DNA from: SFDP01 sp051653625
Lineage (GTDB): Bacteria > Bacillota > Clostridia > Lachnospirales > Lachnospiraceae
NCBI GenBank assembly: GCA_051653625.1
Contig: JBOFWM010000042.1
Span: forward strand, 1-24,935
Direction of reading: 5' to 3'
Length of the DNA stretch: 24,935 nucleotides
The notes under the pieces: model-generated
What the model was told of the DNA's origin: nothing
Database searches by the model: none
The model's input: the letters and a program-made list of their open reading frames with translations, nothing else
In this document: positions 21,392 to 24,935 of the stretch, piece after piece
Position numbering within the stretch: the stretch's first letter is position 1
Layout of the letters: every line of letters begins with the position of its first letter
Program-made: the position numbers and the translations under genes

Positions 21392-21986
21392 ATATTAAAT
21401 CAAGTGAAATATCAGAAGCATCCTCTTCTTCTATTGCCTCTAATTCGGCAACAGGATATAGCTCCGCACGATTCCCCTTTACAATATTGTAACAATTATT
21501 AAGAGAATTCATTAATTCCTCATATTTAAATGTATTAGATTCAATTGCATGAGCAATAATATTTTCAACATTAGCAAGCATATCATCTGTATAAATTAAT
21601 GCAGCTGATTTCATTTCATTAGCTTCTACTGTTGCACTATCTAAAATGTCTTGTGCTTGTTCTGTTGCTAGACGAACTACTTCATTTGCATGTGCATATG
21701 CTTGTTGCATAATTTCATGCTCATTTATTAATTCATTTGTATGAACTGTTGCATCATTAATTAAACTCTCTGCTTTTTGTCTTGCATCATTTAATATTGC
21801 TTCTTTGTTATTGATGATTTTTTGATAACGTTTAATTTCTTCTGGTGTTTTTTTTCGCATTTCATGAATCAAGTTATCAATTTCTTCTTTGTTTACAAGA
21901 ATATGAGTACTTGATAAAGCTTTATACTTACAACTTTCAATATAATCTTCTATTTCATCAATTAATTGTTCTATTCTACTACTCAT
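21390..21986 (-). CDS. Coiled-coil protein, DivIVA / V-ATPase subunit H-like
   Basis: This 198-residue protein is largely helical. It starts MSSRIEQLIDEIEDYIESC and has a coiled-coil region (about 55-140) rich in Ala, Glu, Asn and Gln (QKAESLINDA, ANEVVRLATEQAQDIL, ATVEANEMKSAAL). The acidic C-terminus ends EEEDASDISLDLI. Proteins of this kind are often annotated as ATPase subunit or DivIVA-domain proteins; I see no ATPase motif, so the former name would mislead. The frame runs on to 22055, but GAAAGGA lies about 11 bases before ATG 21986. It follows coaD by 62 bases and ends the operon. A role in cell organisation or sporulation is only a guess. Confidence 0.78.
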   Translation of the reverse strand: MSSRIEQLIDEIEDYIESCKYKALSSTHILVNKEEIDNLIHEMRKKTPEEIKRYQKIINNKEAILNDARQKAESLINDATVHTNELINEHEIMQQAYAHANEVVRLATEQAQDILDSATVEANEMKSAALIYTDDMLANVENIIAHAIESNTFKYEELMNSLNNCYNIVKGNRAELYPVAELEAIEEEDASDISLDLI

Positions 21987-22048
21987 TGTATTAAAAATCC
22001 TTTCAAGATAATAGTCACTAACTCTATTTACTATATTAAACGATATTA

Positions 22049-22534
22049 CTAACAATGTCCATATTTTTTATAAATTAAGTCTGCAACAAATTTTGGAACA
22101 CATTGAGCTATGTCCCCATTAAAACTTGCGATTTCTTTTACACTTGAAGAACTTAAATATGCATACTCTAGACTTGTTGTTAAAAACATAGTATCTAATT
22201 CCCCATTAGAAAGTTTTCGATTTGTTTGGGCAATTTGAAGTTCATACTCAAAGTCGGTAATTGCACGTAATCCCCTAATTGCTACATTTATATTTTTTTC
22301 TTTCGCATAATTAATTAATAGTCCACTAAAACTATCAATTGAAACATTTGGTAAATGCTTTGTTGCTTCTTTTAATATTTCAACACGTTCCTCTACCGTA
22401 AAAAATGGGGTTTTCAAATGATTATTAAGTACACTAACTGTTAAGTGATCAAAAATAGATGCTGCACGTTCAATTACATCTAAATGACCAAAAGTGACAG
22501 GATCAAAACTTCCTGGATAAATTGCCGCTTTCAT
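22049..22534 (-). CDS. coaD: Pantetheine-phosphate adenylyltransferase
   Basis: This 161-residue enzyme adds AMP to 4'-phosphopantetheine to give dephospho-CoA. The nucleotidyltransferase motif YPGSFDPVTFGHLDVIERA includes the ATP-binding histidine H17. RGLRAITDFEYELQIA, LTTSLEYAYLSSSSVKEIA and the family length complete the match. It lies 4 bases after rsmD, the common Firmicute order (B. subtilis ylbH-ylbI). Confidence 0.98.
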   Translation of the reverse strand: MKAAIYPGSFDPVTFGHLDVIERAASIFDHLTVSVLNNHLKTPFFTVEERVEILKEATKHLPNVSIDSFSGLLINYAKEKNINVAIRGLRAITDFEYELQIAQTNRKLSNGELDTMFLTTSLEYAYLSSSSVKEIASFNGDIAQCVPKFVADLIYKKYGHC

Positions 22535-22538
22535 GATT

Positions 22539-23090
22539 TTAAAATGCTCCTCTCAAAAAAACATGTTTATTCGTTTTATATTTTTTTTCTTTTATAATTT
22601 CATATCCAAACTCTGATACTTTTGAAAAATCTTTTTTCAGTAATGCTTCAATTATAATAATAGAATGATTCGATATGAGTTCATTTTTTTTCAATTCAAT
22701 CAATGCTTGAAACTCTAAATCAGACTCATATGGTGGATCCATAAAAATATAATCGACTTTATCTCGAATTTGTGAAATTGCCATTTTATAGTCACTAGAT
22801 AATACAACGGCATTTTCTTGCAATTTTGTAAATAATAGATTTTCTCGAATACACGCTAATGCTTCTTTATTATTTTCAATAAAATATACTTTTTTTGCAC
22901 CACGACTTAATGCCTCTATTCCGATGCTTCCACTTCCACTAAATAAATCTATAAATACTGTACCTGCCACATCGTTTTGAATCATATTAAACAATGTTTC
23001 CTTAATACGATCAGTTGTAGGTCTTGTATGCATAGAAGCTGGTGTTTTAAGTGATAAGCGTTTTGCTTTTCCAGCAATAACTCTCAACAT
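22539..23090 (-). CDS. rsmD: 16S rRNA (guanine966-N2)-methyltransferase RsmD
   Basis: This 183-residue SAM-dependent methyltransferase acts on 16S rRNA guanine 966. Motifs are LRVIAGKAKRLSLKTP, RPTTDRIKETLFNMI, the SAM-binding FIDLFSGSGSIGIEALSRGA and the catalytic MDPPYE. The frame opens at TTG 23105, but that codon overlaps the GGAGA ribosome binding site, so ATG 23090 (MLRVIAGK) is used, which also matches the family start. The gene follows the topoisomerase gene by 24 bases. Confidence 0.97.
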   Translation of the reverse strand: MLRVIAGKAKRLSLKTPASMHTRPTTDRIKETLFNMIQNDVAGTVFIDLFSGSGSIGIEALSRGAKKVYFIENNKEALACIRENLLFTKLQENAVVLSSDYKMAISQIRDKVDYIFMDPPYESDLEFQALIELKKNELISNHSIIIIEALLKKDFSKVSEFGYEIIKEKKYKTNKHVFLRGAF

Positions 23091-23114
23091 AATACAGTTC
23101 TCCAATCTATCCTA

Positions 23115-24935
23115 TTATACTCTAATTTTTGTTCCTTTTCCATCACGACGACCTAATTTGATTTGATTTAAAATAATCTGCTTATCTTTGTATTCTATAC
23201 TTTGTTCATTTGCATTTTGAGTGTAAAAAACAGAATCAACATATGCATCTTCATTTAATTTCATCCCACGAACTCCAATTGCATTTTTCTTTTTTTCTGG
23301 AATCTCTGATATTGGGAAGCGAAGAAAATATCCATCACTGCTTACTAATACAAGATTTTTTTGTTCTAGAATCATTTCGATACTTAAAAGCTCGTCTTGA
23401 TCTGTTAATTTTGTAGCAGCAACAGTCTTTTTTGATACATCAAATTCATTACCATCCACAATTTTTGTCATAGATGTTTTTGATACAAAAAGGAGTCGTT
23501 GCATATTTAATTCATTTTGACTTACAACTAATAATATTCTTTCTTTTTGCGTAGAATAATTACTTATATTATCAATTGGAATTCCTTTGTCTCTAAACTT
23601 TCCATAAGGAACATCAAGCACTTTTATAGTATGAAGTTGTCCTGTATTCGTAAAAACACAGATTTTTCCTGTATTTTTACATTTTAAAACAGTACTATTT
23701 TCATGATCCGCAGCTTCCTTATTTCTCTCATAAGTAGAAAGATCTATTGTTTTTGCATATCCAAATCGGTCCATTAAAAATACAATATCAATCTCTTCTA
23801 ATTTTTTTTCAACAAACACTGCCTCTTCACAATCTTTAATTTCTGTTTTACGATCTTTTTTAAATTCTTTTTTGATTTGATTCAAATCATTAATTAAAAC
23901 TTGCATCATAGAATCTTTACGAGCAAGAATATCTTCATATTTATAAATATTAGAAAGTGTCTCTTCATGTTCGTTAATAAGCGCTTCTATTTCAAGTCCA
24001 ATTAATTTATACAAACGCATTTCTAAGATTGCTGTTGCTTGGTTTGGTGTAAATAATAATTGACTTGCCATAATACTAGATTCTTTTGTTTTGAATCGGA
24101 TTCCCGTCGTGTCACCTTCTACCAAACATTTTTTTGCCATATTACGATCTTTTGATCCACGCAAAATTTCAATAATTAAATCAATTACATTACATGCTTT
24201 AATTAGTCCTTCTTGAATTTCTTTTTTTTCTAACTCTTTAGCTAGTAATGTATTATATTTTCTTGTTGTAACCTCATATTGAAACGATACATTTGCTTTA
24301 ATAATTTCTTTTAATCCTAATGTTTCCGGTTTCCCATGATGGATTGCTAACATGTTCACCCCAAATGTATCTTCAAGTCTTGTCTTTTTATACAACATAT
24401 TAATAAAATTATCAACATCTGCATCTTTTCTAAGTTCAAAAACAATCCGAATTCCCTCTTTTGAAGATTGATTTGAAATATCAACAATATCTAATGTTTT
24501 TTTCGTATCTGATAAAGCTGCAACATCTAATAAAAATTTCGAAATATTAGCACCAATCATTGTATATGGAATTTCCGAAACTACAACATTGATTTTTCCA
24601 GCTTTCCCTTTTTCAGTTGATACCTTACCACGAACTCGTATTTTCCCACTACCTGTTTCATAAATAGATTCTAAATCGGATTGATTTATTACAATTCCTC
24701 CTGTTGGGAAATCAGGTCCCGCAATATAACGCATCAAGTCTTTAGTAGTAACAGTTTCATCTCGCAAATAAGCAATCGTAGCATTGATAACTTCTTCTAA
24801 ATTATGTGGTGGTATACTTGTAGCCATTCCAACTGCAATACCTTCTGTTCCATTTACAAGAAGATTTGGAAATTTTGCTGGTAATACACTTGGTTCTTTT
24901 TCTGTTTCATCAAAGTTTGGTATAAAATCTACTAC
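23115..24935 (-). CDS. parC: Type II DNA topoisomerase subunit A, ParC-like (5' end outside window)
   Basis: The last 606 residues are visible; the start and the catalytic tyrosine lie beyond the right edge. The segment opens with VVDFIPNFDETEKEPSVLPAKFPNLLVNGTEG-type sequence of the breakage-reunion domain (positions 24830-24935) and continues through GMATSIPPHNLEEV, PDFPTGG, a coiled-coil tower (EALINEHEETL) and a C-terminal beta-pinwheel. No GyrA box (QRRGGKG-like) is seen in the pinwheel, which favours a topoisomerase IV or decatenase role over gyrase. The alternative call is GyrA. It precedes rsmD and coaD in one operon; parE would be expected just upstream, outside the window. Confidence 0.87.
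   Translation of the reverse strand, partial: VVDFIPNFDETEKEPSVLPAKFPNLLVNGTEGIAVGMATSIPPHNLEEVINATIAYLRDETVTTKDLMRYIAGPDFPTGGIVINQSDLESIYETGSGKIRVRGKVSTEKGKAGKINVVVSEIPYTMIGANISKFLLDVAALSDTKKTLDIVDISNQSSKEGIRIVFELRKDADVDNFINMLYKKTRLEDTFGVNMLAIHHGKPETLGLKEIIKANVSFQYEVTTRKYNTLLAKELEKKEIQEGLIKACNVIDLIIEILRGSKDRNMAKKCLVEGDTTGIRFKTKESSIMASQLLFTPNQATAILEMRLYKLIGLEIEALINEHEETLSNIYKYEDILARKDSMMQVLINDLNQIKKEFKKDRKTEIKDCEEAVFVEKKLEEIDIVFLMDRFGYAKTIDLSTYERNKEAADHENSTVLKCKNTGKICVFTNTGQLHTIKVLDVPYGKFRDKGIPIDNISNYSTQKERILLVVSQNELNMQRLLFVSKTSMTKIVDGNEFDVSKKTVAATKLTDQDELLSIEMILEQKNLVLVSSDGYFLRFPISEIPEKKKNAIGVRGMKLNEDAYVDSVFYTQNANEQSIEYKDKQIILNQIKLGRRDGKGTKIRV

Overview
The window is AT-rich bacterial DNA with short intergenic gaps and strong AGGAG-type ribosome binding sites. 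Several features point to a low-GC Firmicute of class Clostridia, most likely a Lachnospiraceae-type organism: short-form HisG with HisZ, LexA divergent from a YneA-like LysM protein, RecU, a YlbJ sporulation protein, the nadD-yqeK-rsfS order and the parC-rsmD-coaD order. The assignment to family is inference. Nothing looks like a prophage, transposon, CRISPR array, tRNA or rRNA. No stretch longer than about 190 bases lacks a gene.

Layout. (1) 1-1070, plus strand: the end of nadD, then yqeK and rsfS (NAD synthesis, dinucleotide polyphosphate turnover, ribosome silencing). (2) 1165-2582, plus: a VTC-domain protein overlapping a DUF4956 membrane protein, a pair probably concerned with polyphosphate at the membrane. 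(3) 2769-5291, plus: a large FIST / degenerate GGDEF / EAL protein whose EAL active site looks intact, so a likely c-di-GMP phosphodiesterase controlled by a ligand. (4) 5367-7604: an SOS locus with lexA (minus), a divergent yneA-like division inhibitor (plus) and three LexA boxes between them, followed by a convergent Xer-type tyrosine recombinase (minus). (5) 7756-9153, plus: an AI-2E-family permease. (6) 9288-14881, minus: hisZ-hisG-hisD-hisB-hisIE with a good sigma-A promoter, then a cytidylate-kinase-like gene with its own promoter. (7) 14962-20380, minus: rsuA-type pseudouridine synthase, HAD phosphatase, ygiQ, a two-helix membrane protein, rluA-type pseudouridine synthase and recU, closely packed and probably one operon. 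(8) 20418-21341, plus: ylbJ. (9) 21390-24935, minus: topoisomerase IV subunit A (5' end outside the window), rsmD, coaD and a coiled-coil protein.

Most of the window is housekeeping. The most interesting points are: a HisIE protein with an N-terminal half HisF barrel in which both positions equivalent to the HisF catalytic aspartates are changed; the FIST-GGDEF-EAL architecture; the VTC/DUF4956 pair; two nearly identical LexA boxes arranged as an inverted repeat around the yneA -10 element; an unrecognised two-helix membrane protein that starts inside ygiQ; a 15-bp tandem repeat encoding a pentapeptide tail on YgiQ; and an uncertain, possibly non-canonical start codon for ylbJ. I see no convincing evidence of a wholly new multi-gene system here.
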